Assembly: GCA_963742875.1 (NCBI GenBank)
Contig: CAVUNO010000001.1
Location: 434,001-498,000 of the forward strand
Direction of reading: 5' to 3'
From: Bog-532 sp963742875
GTDB lineage: Bacteria; Actinomycetota; Actinomycetes; Streptosporangiales; Streptosporangiaceae
Length of the DNA stretch: 64,000 nucleotides
Shown here: positions 8,107 through 17,405 of the stretch, piece after piece
Position numbering within the stretch: position 1 is the first letter of the stretch
How the letters are laid out: each line of letters opens with the position of its first letter
The notes under the pieces: model-generated
Database searches by the model: none
The model's input: the letters and a program-made list of their open reading frames with translations, nothing else
Told to the model about the DNA's origin: nothing
Made by a program: the position numbers and the translations under genes

Positions 8107-9010
8107 GGCGCTCCACGGAGACGTGCGTGTAGATCTGGGTGGTCGCCAGCGAGGAGTGGCCGAGCATTTCCTGAACGCTCCGCAGGTCGGCGCCGCCCTC
8201 CAGCAGGTGTGTCGCGGCGGTGTGCCGCAAGCCGTGCGGCCCGGTGCCGGTGCGGACACCAGCCGCGCGCAACCGCTCGTGCACGACGCGGCGGGCCGTG
8301 CGGGGATCCATCCGGCCGCCCCGCACGCCCAGGAACAACGCCGGCCCGCTGGCGGCGGTCGCGATAACCGGGCGGCCGGACTGCTCCCACAGGCTCACCG
8401 CGCGGATCGCCGGGATGCCCACGGGCACCGTCCGTTCCTTCCCGCCCTTGCCGAACACCCGAACCGTCCGCCGTCCGAGGTCCAGCGCCCCGCGATCAAG
8501 CCCGCACAGCTCACTGACCCGGATGCCGGTGGCGTACAGCAACTCCAGCACCGCCGAATCACGCAGCGCGACGGCGGCTTCCGCGGGGCTGCGGTCCGGG
8601 GGCGGCTGCGCGATGTCGGCTTCCGATGACGCCAGGACGTCGGCGATCTCGGCCGGGCGCAGGACATGGGGCAGCGCCCGTCGCACCTTCGGCGTCCCGA
8701 GACCGGTCCCGGGGTCACTGGCCAGCCAGCCACGCTGATGAGCGAACGCGGTGAACGAGCGGGCCGCCGCCCCGCGCCGCGCGAGCGTCGCGCGCGACGC
8801 CCCCGCCGAATGCTGCACGGCCAGCCAGCTGCGCAGCACCGGCGTGGTCAGCTCGCCGGGACCGGCGGCGCCGCACTGGTCAGCGTGCTCCAGCAGGGAG
8901 CGGACGTCGCTCACGTACCCGCGGACGGTGTGCGGCGACAGACCGCGCTCGGCGGCGACGTGACGTTCGAACGCCGCCGTCGCGTCATCTATCCACGCCG
9001 GTCGGGGCAC
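8069..9010 (-). CDS. xerC: Tyrosine recombinase XerC
   Basis: A 313-residue recombinase that resolves chromosome dimers at dif together with XerD. It has an N-terminal SAM-like core-binding domain (residues ~5-90) and a C-terminal catalytic domain. All catalytic residues are visible: R164 (ATGIRVSEL), K188 (FGKGGKER), H259 and R262 (HGLRH), H285 (LGHSS) and the nucleophile Y294 (TQIYTHV). No phage or integron genes accompany it, so a housekeeping role is likely. It overlaps the convergent flavoprotein gene by 38 bases. Confidence 0.92.
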   Translation of the reverse strand: MPRPAWIDDATAAFERHVAAERGLSPHTVRGYVSDVRSLLEHADQCGAAGPGELTTPVLRSWLAVQHSAGASRATLARRGAAARSFTAFAHQRGWLASDPGTGLGTPKVRRALPHVLRPAEIADVLASSEADIAQPPPDRSPAEAAVALRDSAVLELLYATGIRVSELCGLDRGALDLGRRTVRVFGKGGKERTVPVGIPAIRAVSLWEQSGRPVIATAASGPALFLGVRGGRMDPRTARRVVHERLRAAGVRTGTGPHGLRHTAATHLLEGGADLRSVQEMLGHSSLATTQIYTHVSVERLKASYRQAHPRA

Positions 9011-9078
9011 CCCTCAAGTCTTCTCCCGGGCGGCTGTGTTCCCTAGCACCGGCTCGCGTGTCGTACCGGGCCCCTCGC

Positions 9079-9160
9079 GTGCCGCCCGGCACCGGCTCAT
9101 ATGCCGCCCGGCACCGGCTCATATGCCGCCAACCACCGGCTCATATGCCGCCCGGCACCC
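9079..9160. repeat. 22-bp tandem repeat upstream of xerC
   Basis: About 3.7 copies of ATGCCGCCCGGCACCGGCTC plus AT at 9079, 9101, 9123 and 9145; the third copy has AA in place of CGG. It lies between divergent xerC and the gene at 9252. Confidence 0.85.
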
Positions 9161-9251
9161 GTTTGTCACCACACACCACTCTCGCGTTGCCCGGCACCAG
9201 AAGCTGATCCACTGACTTGCGGACGCGCTGACGATGCGCCAAGGATGGCTC

Positions 9252-9776
9252 ATGCCGGAGATCACGTACGCGGTACAGGGCTTCCTCACCGTCCGCCGGA
9301 GAACCCTGCGCGTGCCACTGAGCGGGTCTCTGGCGCTGCGCGCCGATCTGGACTCCGGTACGTTCACCGGGAACCTCGCTCTGCAGCCATCGGTTATCAG
9401 CCGCACGGTGCTCGGCGCCCGGCTCTTCAGCTCTACCGTGCAGATCATGGCCGAGGCGCCCGTCACCGGCCGGACCGGTCAGGAAGCCGGGCTGCTCGCG
9501 ACGGTCAGGGTGGCGGCGGTCATCACCGCGGTCCGCATCGCGGGCTTGAACGTGCTCTGCGGCGAGTGCTGCCGCACCACCACAGACGCCACGGTGCCAC
9601 TGCGGTCCGGGCCCGGCGTCCGCCTGGACGAAGGCGGCCGCCTGACGGGCACCTACGACCGGCCGCCCTTCACCGGATGCGGATGGATCACCCCGCTGTT
9701 TAACCTGCTGATCGCCGGCCCGGGCAACAACGTCGTCATCGATCTCCTCCCGCTGCCGCTGCCTGGGCCACCCTGA
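9252..9776 (+). CDS. Hypothetical protein, 174 residues
   Basis: I do not recognise a named family. The frame has strong GC3 bias and an AAGGA ribosome-binding site six bases before the ATG at 9252, so it is probably real; the overlapping minus-strand frame is rejected. The protein begins MPEITYAVQGFLTVRRRTL and appears beta-strand rich, with alternating hydrophobic residues. It has a cysteine pair (CGECC, around residue 100) and a Pro/Leu-rich end. There is no signal peptide or clear membrane helix. It stands alone. Confidence 0.6.
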   Translation: MPEITYAVQGFLTVRRRTLRVPLSGSLALRADLDSGTFTGNLALQPSVISRTVLGARLFSSTVQIMAEAPVTGRTGQEAGLLATVRVAAVITAVRIAGLNVLCGECCRTTTDATVPLRSGPGVRLDEGGRLTGTYDRPPFTGCGWITPLFNLLIAGPGNNVVIDLLPLPLPGPP

Positions 9777-9952
9777 AGAGTAGGCGGCTACCGGCGTCGG
9801 CCCGCATGTACCGAGCCTGCAGGCGGCGATTAGGTCGGGCCGGCTCGGCCAGGCGCGCACCACCCTGATGCTGGCCGCCGGCGCGGGCATCACCGTCGCC
9901 CTCGCCCTCTACTGCCAGGCCGCAGCCGGCTGAACCGGCCGCCCGGCGGACG

Positions 9953-11284
9953 CTAACCGGGCGATGGGCGGATACGCCAGCCACGAGAGCAACGCTCGAC
10001 GTAGCCACCGGCCGCGAGGAGGCCGAGTGACCGCACGACCGCGTCCACGCCAAGGCCTGCGGCGACCGCGATCGTGGCCGGCCCGGCACCACGGGCCGGT
10101 ATGGCCTCGAGGACATTTCGGGTGAGGGTGTCCAGCGTGTCACGGGCCCGCGGAACGCTGCGGCCCGCCGCTGCGGGCCACCGAGCCTCCTGGACGGGAG
10201 CGGGCCGTTCACCGGGCACGGGAGGGTTGGGGCCAGTTTCGCCCAGGGGACGGGAGCCGGATTCGCCCAAGGGAGAGAGCATCTCAATGACGTCGGCGGC
10301 ACCGGTCACACAGACCGCTCCCCACTCCCGAATGATCTTGTGGCAGCCCGCCGACACGTCGGAGGTCACGGGCCCCGGCACGGCCATCAGGGGCCGGCCG
10401 AGGTCCCGGGCGTGGCGAGCGGTGTTCAGGGCGCCGCTGCGCAGCCCGGCCTCGACCACGACAGTGCCCCGGGACAGCGCCCCGATCACACGATTCCGGA
10501 TGAGGAAGCGCCGCCGGGTCGGCGTCCGCCCGGGCGGCCATTCACTGACCAGCACGCCCTGCGCGGTGACACCGGTCAGCAGGTCCCGATGGCCGGGCGG
10601 ATAGATCCGGTCCACCCCGCAGGCCAGCACGGCGATGGTCACACCGTCGGCGGCCAGGGCGCCACGGTGCGCGCAGCCGTCGATGCCGTACGCGCCGCCC
10701 GATATGACGGTCCAGCCACGCTCGCCCAGCGCGGCGGCCAGCTCGGTGCAGACGTGCGCCCCGTAGGCCGTGGCGGCGCGGGCTCCCACGATGGAGACCG
10801 AACGAAGGCAGCAGTAGCGCAGATCGGCTTCCCCGCGCAGCCACAGCGCGTACGGGCGGGCCGCGCCCAGCGTGTCGACCTGCGTGGGCCATTCCGGTTC
10901 GCCCGGGCAGACCAGGCGGATGCCGTCCCGGTGAAATCTGGCCAGGTCCAGCTCGGAGGGGACGCCGGAGAGCCGGTTCCGCCAGGTCCCGAAGGCGTGC
11001 TCCAGCCTTGCGGCGGCCGTGCGGCTGGTCCGGCGGACACGCTCATCGGCCTGGACGGCCGCCTGCCCCGCATCGCGCGGTGCCCCATCACGCTGTCCCG
11101 CATTGCCCTGTCCTCCATCCAGGCGGCCCCGAGGCCAGGCCGGAGGGCGCCCGGCGGCTACCGCGGCAACGATGCCGGCCGGGTCGCTGACGTCCAGCAG
11201 GGCGGCAAGCACCGGATCGCCCGGCTCGGCCAGATAGGTGAGCACGGCTCGCGCGACGCGCTGCTGGTCAAGGGCGGTGATCAC
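9953..11284 (-). CDS. dprA: DNA-processing protein DprA
   Basis: Loads RecA onto incoming single-stranded DNA in transforming bacteria. The Rossmann-like core is clear: VSIVGARAATAYG, SGGAYGIDGCAHRGAL, LIRNRVIGALS, EAGLRSGALNTARHA, VPGPVTSDVSAGCH. A C-terminal winged helix follows (residues ~375-440). A 40-residue charged Gly/Ala/Arg insertion lies before the core. The GTG at 11284 overlaps the comM stop (GTGA), so the two are coupled; the upstream extension to 11323 is not needed. It belongs to the yraN-comM-dprA run. Confidence 0.93.
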   Translation of the reverse strand: MITALDQQRVARAVLTYLAEPGDPVLAALLDVSDPAGIVAAVAAGRPPAWPRGRLDGGQGNAGQRDGAPRDAGQAAVQADERVRRTSRTAAARLEHAFGTWRNRLSGVPSELDLARFHRDGIRLVCPGEPEWPTQVDTLGAARPYALWLRGEADLRYCCLRSVSIVGARAATAYGAHVCTELAAALGERGWTVISGGAYGIDGCAHRGALAADGVTIAVLACGVDRIYPPGHRDLLTGVTAQGVLVSEWPPGRTPTRRRFLIRNRVIGALSRGTVVVEAGLRSGALNTARHARDLGRPLMAVPGPVTSDVSAGCHKIIREWGAVCVTGAADVIEMLSPLGESGSRPLGETGPNPPVPGERPAPVQEARWPAAAGRSVPRARDTLDTLTRNVLEAIPARGAGPATIAVAAGLGVDAVVRSLGLLAAGGYVERCSRGWRIRPSPG

Positions 11285-12888
11285 TTGACCACCCCCAGCC
11301 ACAGGCCGAGGGCGTGACCGCATTCGTCGATAGTTGGCCGGTCCCGGCCGGCGAGGTCGGCCAGCGTCCAGGCCACGCGCACCACCTTGTCGACACCTCG
11401 CGCGCTGATCTCACCGAGTTCCATGGCGCGTTCCAGCGGCGCAAGAGCCCCGGGGCTCGGCGCGTAGCAGCGCCGCAGCTCCGAACCGGGCACCTCGGCG
11501 TTGAGCCGCCAGGGCGTACCGGCGAGCCGGCGGGCCGCACGGTCGCGGGCCTGGGCGACGCGCACGGCCACGGCCATGCTCGTCTCGGCGAACTTCCGGT
11601 CGTTCAGCAGCTCCACGCGCCCGACAGGGAGCAGTTCCACCTTGACATCGACCCGGTCGAGCAGCGGCCCGGACAGGCGGCCGAGGTAGCGGCGCTTGGC
11701 AGCGGGGCTGCACGAGCACGCGGCACGCGGCGACTCGGCCGCTTTGGCGCACGGGCACGGGTTCGCGGCCAGTACGAGCGTGAACCTCGCCGGGAACCGT
11801 GCCGTGATCCCGGACCGGGCGATCACCACCTCTCCCGATTCGAGCGGCTGACGCAGCGCGTCCAGCACATCGCGGCCAAACTCGGGTGCCTCGTCTAAAA
11901 ACAGGACCCCCCGGTGAGCGAGAGACGCGGCCCCGGGGCGGATGACACCGCAGCCTCCGCCCACGATGGCCGCCTTTGTCGCCGTGTGATGCGGTCCGCA
12001 GAACGGCGGGCCGGTCATCAGCGGGCAGGTCTCCGCCAGGCTGCCCGTGACCGAGTGAATCGACATCACTTCAAGGGCCGCCTCGGCGCCGAGCCGGGGC
12101 AAGATGGTAGGAAGCCGCTCGGCGAGCATCGTCTTGCCGGCTCCCGGAGGCCCGAGCAGCGACAGATGATGGCCGCCGGCCGCGCAGATCTCCGCCGCCC
12201 GCCGCGCGACCGGCTGGCCGAGCACATCCGACAAATCGGGCGACGGGGCGCGAGATACCGCTGGTTTCCCGGGATGCGCATCGCCACCTGAGTCCGCGAC
12301 AGTGGGAGCGGCGCCCGACAGCGACGCTATCGTCCCTCCGGTGAGCTCCTCGACGGCCGGGCCGTCTGCCGGGGGCTCGCCGCGCATCCATGTCAGGAGG
12401 GCCGCCAGGGTCGGGGCCGATACGACGCGCAAGCCGGGGACGAGCGCGGCCTCCTGTGCGTTGGCGCGGGCCACCACGACGTCCCGCAGGCCCGCCGCCG
12501 CGGCCGCGACCGCCGCGGGCAGGACCCCGCGCACCGGACGCACCTGGCCGTCGAGGCCAAGCTCGCCCAGAAACATCACGCCTGCCAGGACGGCCGCCCG
12601 CACGACACCCGCCGCCGCGAGGACGGCGATCGCGATAGGCAGATCGAACCCGCTGCCGCGCTTCGGCAGGCTGGCCGGGGACAGGCCGACCGTGATCCGG
12701 CGCTGCGGCCACTGCTCGCCGCTGTTGAGAATCGCCGAGCGGATCCGGTCGCGGGCCTCGCGGAGCGCGGCGTCGGGCAGGCCCACCAGGACCATGCCGA
12801 CCAGCCCGTTGGCGATGTCCGCCTCAACCTCGACGAGATGACCCTGGACGCCCACCAGGGCGACCGAATGCGTGCGGGCCAGGGCCAT
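11281..12888 (-). CDS. comM: ComM/YifB family AAA+ ATPase
   Basis: A 535-residue Mg-chelatase-like AAA+ protein; in other bacteria ComM is a hexameric helicase aiding branch migration in transformation. An N-terminal Lon-like domain (VEVEADIANGLVGMVLVGLP, GLSPASLPKRGSGFDLPIA) precedes the ATPase domain with Walker A LLGPPGAGKTMLAERLP and Walker B GVLFLDEAPEF. Cysteine-rich ANPCPCAKAAES is also typical. Its ATG directly follows the yraN TAG stop. The middle linker (residues ~165-215) is low complexity. Confidence 0.94.
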   Translation of the reverse strand: MALARTHSVALVGVQGHLVEVEADIANGLVGMVLVGLPDAALREARDRIRSAILNSGEQWPQRRITVGLSPASLPKRGSGFDLPIAIAVLAAAGVVRAAVLAGVMFLGELGLDGQVRPVRGVLPAAVAAAAAGLRDVVVARANAQEAALVPGLRVVSAPTLAALLTWMRGEPPADGPAVEELTGGTIASLSGAAPTVADSGGDAHPGKPAVSRAPSPDLSDVLGQPVARRAAEICAAGGHHLSLLGPPGAGKTMLAERLPTILPRLGAEAALEVMSIHSVTGSLAETCPLMTGPPFCGPHHTATKAAIVGGGCGVIRPGAASLAHRGVLFLDEAPEFGRDVLDALRQPLESGEVVIARSGITARFPARFTLVLAANPCPCAKAAESPRAACSCSPAAKRRYLGRLSGPLLDRVDVKVELLPVGRVELLNDRKFAETSMAVAVRVAQARDRAARRLAGTPWRLNAEVPGSELRRCYAPSPGALAPLERAMELGEISARGVDKVVRVAWTLADLAGRDRPTIDECGHALGLWLGVVK

Positions 12889-13245
12889 CTAGCCCACCCC
12901 CCGGACATGCTCGATGGTGAACCCGCCGGCTGGCTCACGCGCGACGCCCAGCACGTCGATCCGGACCTGCTCAAAGCGCACCCCGTGCGCCGCCAGCCAG
13001 CGCACCGCGAGCCGCCGGAGCCGGTTGCGCTTGAGCCGACTGACCGACTCCAGCGGGGTCCCGTAGCGGTTACCGGACCGCGTCTTGACCTCGCAGACGA
13101 CGAATGTTTGACGGTCCACGGCCGCGATGTCGATCTCGCCGTCAGCACAGCGCCAGTTCCGCGCGAGTATCCGGAAACCCTCGGTCTCCAGGTAGTCGGC
13201 CGCGGCCTGCTCCCCGTTCCGGCCCAGAACGTCCTTGGCGCGCAT
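12889..13245 (-). CDS. yraN: YraN/UPF0102 family nuclease-like protein
   Basis: A 118-residue protein with the Holliday-junction-resolvase-like fold: GEQAAADYLETEGFRIL, then the catalytic-type DGEIDIAAVD ... EVKTRSG motif. The ATG at 13245 has a GGAGG nine bases upstream and is preferred over a GTG three codons earlier. It is first in the yraN-comM-dprA run. Confidence 0.93.
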   Translation of the reverse strand: MRAKDVLGRNGEQAAADYLETEGFRILARNWRCADGEIDIAAVDRQTFVVCEVKTRSGNRYGTPLESVSRLKRNRLRRLAVRWLAAHGVRFEQVRIDVLGVAREPAGGFTIEHVRGVG

Positions 13246-13562
13246 GGTCACCACCTCCGCCTACGACAATCGCCGGGGAGGGCGGGACAGCGATATGGCG
13301 AGATCGCCGCTGTGGACAACGGCGCAGCAGGACCGCCACCTGTGGAGGACGCCGCCGGAATGTCGGCGGCGAGTGCTTAGCTAAGCGGGGATTATCGGCC
13401 GCAGCGAAACCGGACGATGGGTGGCGGGCGCGAGCCCGGGCCACAGTCGGCCGGCGCGAACCGGGCCACGGTGAGCTGGCCAGTTGGGGATTGGCTGTTG
13501 ATGTTTAGATGAACTTTAGTGTTCGGGAGTGTGCTGGAGTGATCGGGTGAACGTGAAGGACT
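13246..13562. other. Intergenic region between yraN and IS remnant
   Basis: About 300 bases without a recognisable gene. It is less GC-rich near 13490-13560. It presumably carries the yraN promoter and the decayed 5' part of the IS607 element. Confidence 0.4.
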
Positions 13563-13826
13563 TTGCTCCGTGACCCGTCGGTGACCACGATGGTGCTGGA
13601 GCACCGGGACCGGTTTGCCCGGTTCGGCGCCGGGTACGCTGGGGCGGCGCTGGCCGTGCCCGGGCGCCGCCTGCTGGTCGTCGACCCGGCCGGGGTCGAT
13701 GATGACCTGGTGCGCGACGTGACCGGGATCCGCACGTCGCTGTACGCTCGCCGGCACGGACGCCGTGCCGACGCGAACGGGGCGGCCCGTGGGGTGGCCG
13801 CCGTGACGGCCGGGGACCGGTCGTGA
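13563..13826 (+). pseudogene. IS607-type TnpA serine recombinase, C-terminal remnant
   Basis: The frame reads DPSVTTMVLEHRDRFARFG, then ALAVPGRRLLVVDPAGVDDD and LVRDVTGIRTSLYARRHGRR. This is the C-terminal half of IS607-family serine recombinases (compare VEHRDRLARFG, VVVD...DDDLVRD, SLCARLYG). The N-terminal catalytic serine and helix-turn-helix regions are missing. Its TGA overlaps a GTG that opens the TnpB remnant, as in intact IS607 elements. Confidence 0.75.
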
Positions 13827-14045
13827 CCCTGCTCGCCTACCGGTTCGCCCTGGATCCCACCCCGGCGCAGGAACGGTCGCTGCGGTCGCATGCAGGGGCG
13901 GCGCGGGTGGCGTTTAACTGGGGCTGGCCCGGGTGAAGGCCGGATGGATCAGCGGGCGGCGGAATGACACGGATGGCCGCGCTCAGCGGGACGCCACGCC
14001 ATGCTCGGGACCCGGGCGATTCCCGGCGCCGCGGCCGCAGGGACC
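13823..14045 (+). pseudogene. TnpB N-terminal remnant of IS607-type element
   Basis: It opens with VTLLAYRFALDPTPAQERSL and RSHAGAARVAFNWG, a clear TnpB N-terminus. A missing G at about 13928 turns the expected NWGLARVK into NWGWPG and a stop. Residues resembling the next TnpB segment (LARVKA, then MDQRAAE) appear in other frames, so at least two frame changes are present. No RuvC-like region follows before DUF2469. Confidence 0.75.
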
Positions 14046-14053
14046 GGCGGACG

Positions 14054-14383
14054 CTAAGCCGGGAAGTCAGGTTTCTCGTCGGGAAGGTCGAGGTCGCTCT
14101 TGGCGAGTTCCTCGATGTTGACGTCCTTGAACGTCACGACGCGGACATTCTTCACGAACCGCGCGGGGCGGTACATGTCCCAGACCCAGGCGTCCCGCAT
14201 GACGACCTCGAAGAAAACCTCGCCGTTGTCGGTATTGCGCACGTTCAGCTCGACCTCGTTGGTGAGGTAGAAGCGGCGCTCGGTCTCGACCACATGGCTG
14301 AACAGGCCGACAACATCGCGGTACTCGCGGTAAAGCTGAAGCTCCATCTCGGCTTCGTACTTTTCGAGATCTTCCGCGCTCAT
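14054..14383 (-). CDS. DUF2469 family protein
   Basis: A 109-residue acidic actinobacterial protein of unknown function, beginning MSAEDLEKYEAEMELQLYRE. The ATG at 14383 is chosen because homology begins there. In most actinobacteria it lies next to rnhB and yraN, as here. Confidence 0.9.
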   Translation of the reverse strand: MSAEDLEKYEAEMELQLYREYRDVVGLFSHVVETERRFYLTNEVELNVRNTDNGEVFFEVVMRDAWVWDMYRPARFVKNVRVVTFKDVNIEELAKSDLDLPDEKPDFPA

Positions 14384-14542
14384 GCCTACCCCTCCGATCA
14401 CCCGTTGAAGGCGCTCGCGTGCCGCGCGCTCATCCGCTTACCCCGTCCCGCGGAACCGGTTCGGCCGAGCTTGCAGCGTGCTTTCGCCTGAACTCAGCCA
14501 TGAGTCCATTCTCCTCTCCCGCGCACGTGCCGTATCCCTAAT

Positions 14543-15539
14543 TTAGTCTCCGCCACGTGGAGCATCGGCCCAGGTTGTGCCGACTGGGCCGACGTCAGCC
14601 GTGGCCACCTCTCCTGCCACAAGATCTGCCCATGAACCGGGGGTTTCAGTACCGTCGGCGACCGCCAGTTCTTCGTCAGGCTCGCGTGCCGGGCCATCCT
14701 GGGCAGCCTGGCCGTCCTCGACTGCCGGATCATCCTCGACTGCCGGACCGTCCTCGACTGCCGGATCGTCCTCGATAGCCGGATCGTCCTCGATGGCCGG
14801 CCCAGCCTCCAGGTCGGGGGCGTCGCCCTGCCAGCCGGTGGCCCAGCGGCGGTTCGCCTGCAGCACGTTCGTATACGAATAGCGGTGCTCCGGGCACGGC
14901 CCATAGGCGCACAGGGCTGTCATGTGCTCCGGGGTGGAGTAGCCCTTGTGCCGGGCGAAACCGTAGGCGGGGTAAGAATCGTCGAGCGCGACCATCATGT
15001 GGTCCCTGGTGACTTTGGCCACGACCGAAGCCGCCGCCACCGACGCGGTAACCTGATCGCCCTTCCACACAGCCAGGGCCAGGCGCGCCAAGGCCACGAA
15101 CGGGGAAGCCGTCGGTGAGGACGTATCCCGGCCGCCTGCGCAACCCCGCGAGCGCGCGGCGCATGCCCTCCACGTTGCAGACGTGCAGCCCGAGGGCGTC
15201 GACCTCCAGGGGCGGAATAGCGACCACATGCCAGTCCAGCGCCCACCGCATGACGTCGGCGTAGACGCTCTCGCGCTCATCCGGCGTCAGCAGCTTGGAA
15301 TCGGCGAGGCCCGGCATGCGGCGGACCGTCGCGCAGTCCAGGACGACGGCCGCTACGACGAGGGGACCGGCGCAGGCACCGCGGCCCGCCTCGTCGATCC
15401 CCGCGACCGGCGACAGGCCCGCGCGAGCCAGCACGTTCTCGTACGCGGCCAGCCCGGCGTTACGCCGGGGCGTGTGGCCGGAGTGCCGCCATCTGGCTCG
15501 TTCCGGGCCGATGGCCGGCTTGCTGGAGGGGCGGAACAT
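14543..15539 (-). pseudogene. rnhB: Ribonuclease HII, frameshifted
   Basis: Cleaves RNA in RNA-DNA hybrids. The 5' part carries the catalytic AGIDEAGRGACAGPLVVAAV and DSKLLTPDERE segments and reaches YVLTDGFPVRGLGAP. Then one extra G at about 15080 shifts the frame. The next frame continues LAVWKGDQVTASVAAASVVA and KVTRDHMM, followed by FARHKGYSTPEH. Because rnhB is normally intact and the change is in a G pair, a sequencing error is plausible. The C-terminus has an unusual acidic tail made of PAxEDD/G repeats. Confidence 0.85.
14715..14804 (-). repeat. 18-bp coding minisatellite in rnhB
   Basis: Five tandem 18-base units (TCCTCGACTGCCGGATCA and variants) at 14715, 14733, 14751, 14769 and 14787. 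They encode the repeated PAVEDD/PAIEDD/PAVEDG tail of RNase HII. Confidence 0.85.
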
Positions 15540-15651
15540 GACATTCGAAAGATTACGCCAGATCCCTGCGGCACGAGCGTCCTACCGGGATGCCCCGGCT
15601 GGAACGGTGAGCCGCCGAGTTGACCGGTACCGGCGGCGGAACGGCCTGCCG

Positions 15652-16809
15652 CTACCGGCGGCTGCGGCGGCGGGCCACGGTGCGCAGCTTGCGCTGCAGC
15701 AGGGTCACCGGAACCGCCCCGGCGAAGCCGAGCGCGAGCGGCGCCGCGGGCGATGACGGGAACACGGAAGCGCCGGCAGTGGCCACGGCGGCCGCTCCAA
15801 GGGCGGAACGTTCCCGGGCCGGCGGAGCGCCCGCCGATGCGGTCAGCGCCGTCTGGTCGAACGTGGACGGAATCGGCAGTACCGCCCACTGGCTGACCGG
15901 CCAGATCACGATGAAGGCGCGGCCGACCACGGCGCTTTCCGGGATTGAGCCGCCGCCGGGGTAGCCGTAACGGTGGCCGCGGGAGTCCCAAGACACGTCG
16001 CGATGATCGCCCATCATCCACAGGCTGTTGGCCGGGACGGTGACGCTGAACCGGTTCTCCGATGGAGAGTTCCCGGGGAACAGGTAGGACTTCTCGTTCA
16101 GCGGAATGCCGTTGACCGTCACCCGGCCCTCGGCGTCACAGCATGCGACGTGGTCCCCCGGGACGCCGATGACCCGCTTGATGTAGTCGTTCTGGTCCCG
16201 GGCGAAACCGAACATCGAGGCGACGCTCTCGCCGAATCTGGCGATGAAGTTGCTGCTCGCGGGCGGGGTGCCGGGATTCCACGAGCCGTCCCCGCTGAAG
16301 ACCACGATGTCACCGCGGTGAATGCTGCGGACGTCGTAGACGACCTTGTTGACCAGCACCCGGTCGCCGATGGCCAGTGTGTTCTGCATCGAGCCGGAAG
16401 GGATATAGAACGCCTGGATCAAGTACGTCTTGATGACCAGGGTGAGGAGCAGCGCGACGACGATGAGGACCGGCAGTTCCTTCCAGAAGGACCGGCCCTT
16501 CTTCTTCGCCGCCGGGCCCTTCGCGGGACTCTTCACCGGGCCCTGGCCCGGGGCACCCGGAGCATTCGCGTCCGGGCCACCGCCTGAGACCGGATCGCCG
16601 GCCTGGCCCCCGGCCGGACTCGCTTGGCCCGCGGAGCCCGTGTCCCCGCTCGGGCCGCCAGAGTCCTGCGGGCTGGTCCCTTTCATGCTCGCGCCTCCCG
16701 CGTCCCCGGTCCCCGGGCCGGGGCGCTGTCCTTCGGGCGCCTGCCCCTGCTGCCTGCCGCGTGCGTGCGTAACGCGCTGCTCATCGAGGCCGTCTCCCTC
16801 GTCGTTCAT
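15652..16809 (-). CDS. lepB: Signal peptidase I
   Basis: A 385-residue protein cleaving Sec and Tat signal peptides outside the membrane. A ~105-residue Gly/Pro/Ser-rich cytoplasmic extension precedes the membrane anchor (residues 112-128). Catalytic S140 lies in IPSGSMQNTL and K211 in YIKRVIGVPGDH; GDHRDVSWDSR is the conserved box E. A second hydrophobic segment near residues 340-365 probably returns to the membrane. It lies upstream of rnhB and downstream of rplS in the usual order. Confidence 0.93.
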   Translation of the reverse strand: MNDEGDGLDEQRVTHARGRQQGQAPEGQRPGPGTGDAGGASMKGTSPQDSGGPSGDTGSAGQASPAGGQAGDPVSGGGPDANAPGAPGQGPVKSPAKGPAAKKKGRSFWKELPVLIVVALLLTLVIKTYLIQAFYIPSGSMQNTLAIGDRVLVNKVVYDVRSIHRGDIVVFSGDGSWNPGTPPASSNFIARFGESVASMFGFARDQNDYIKRVIGVPGDHVACCDAEGRVTVNGIPLNEKSYLFPGNSPSENRFSVTVPANSLWMMGDHRDVSWDSRGHRYGYPGGGSIPESAVVGRAFIVIWPVSQWAVLPIPSTFDQTALTASAGAPPARERSALGAAAVATAGASVFPSSPAAPLALGFAGAVPVTLLQRKLRTVARRRSRR

Positions 16810-16981
16810 TGACAGGAGCCTAGCGTCATATTTCGGTAACTGAAGTGACAGTCCCGCTCACTCCGGATGACTTCGAGCACGTCACATACCGAGTTCGCAC
16901 GTGAACCGGCCCACAGTGAATTCCTTACGCGCGAACGCGCAATCATCTGCCAGCGCTGCCCCCGGGACATCCGGTGGTTGC

Positions 16982-17341
16982 TTAGCTCGCCGGGGTCTCG
17001 CGGCGCTCCCGGATCCGGGCGGCCTTACCGCGCAGCTCCCTGAGGTAGTACAGCTTCGCCCGGCGGACCTTGCCGCGCGTCACCGTCTCGATCTTGTCGA
17101 TCGAGGGGCTGTGTACCGGGAACGTGCGCTCGACGCCGACCCCGTAGCTGATCTTGCGTACGGTGAACGTCTCACGGATCCCGCCACCCTGACGTCGGAT
17201 CACCACACCCTGGAACACCTGGATCCTGGAGCGGTTGCCCTCCTTGACGCGCACGTGGACCTTGAGCGTGTCTCCCGGGCGGAATTCCGGTATGTCGTCC
17301 CGGACCTGGGCCTGCTCTAGTTCGGCAATAGCGGTGTGCAT
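16982..17341 (-). CDS. rplS: 50S ribosomal protein L19
   Basis: A 119-residue L19 of normal length, with FRPGDTLKVHVRVKEGNRSR, the QVFQGVVIRRQGGG segment and the RRAKLYYLRELRGKAARI C-terminus. It follows trmD as in most bacteria. Confidence 0.97.
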   Translation of the reverse strand: MHTAIAELEQAQVRDDIPEFRPGDTLKVHVRVKEGNRSRIQVFQGVVIRRQGGGIRETFTVRKISYGVGVERTFPVHSPSIDKIETVTRGKVRRAKLYYLRELRGKAARIRERRETPAS

Positions 17342-17405
17342 GGCAGCGATTCCTCAGTGCTTATCGGCTAAGCGCGTGTGCGGGCATTCCAGCGCGAGCC
17401 CAGTG

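Noticed and set aside
8069..9010. Phage or integrative-element integrase
   Set aside because: The protein fits housekeeping XerC and has no neighbouring excisionase, tRNA attachment site or phage genes.
9141..9893. 250-codon minus-strand frame
   Set aside because: Overlaps the plus-strand gene at 9252, which has better third-position bias and a Shine-Dalgarno site.
9792..9933. Possible small ORF or gene remnant ending LGQARTTLMLAAGAGITVAL
   Set aside because: Open and with a hydrophobic segment, but there is no start codon, no clear ribosome-binding site, and I cannot assign a family; too weak to list.
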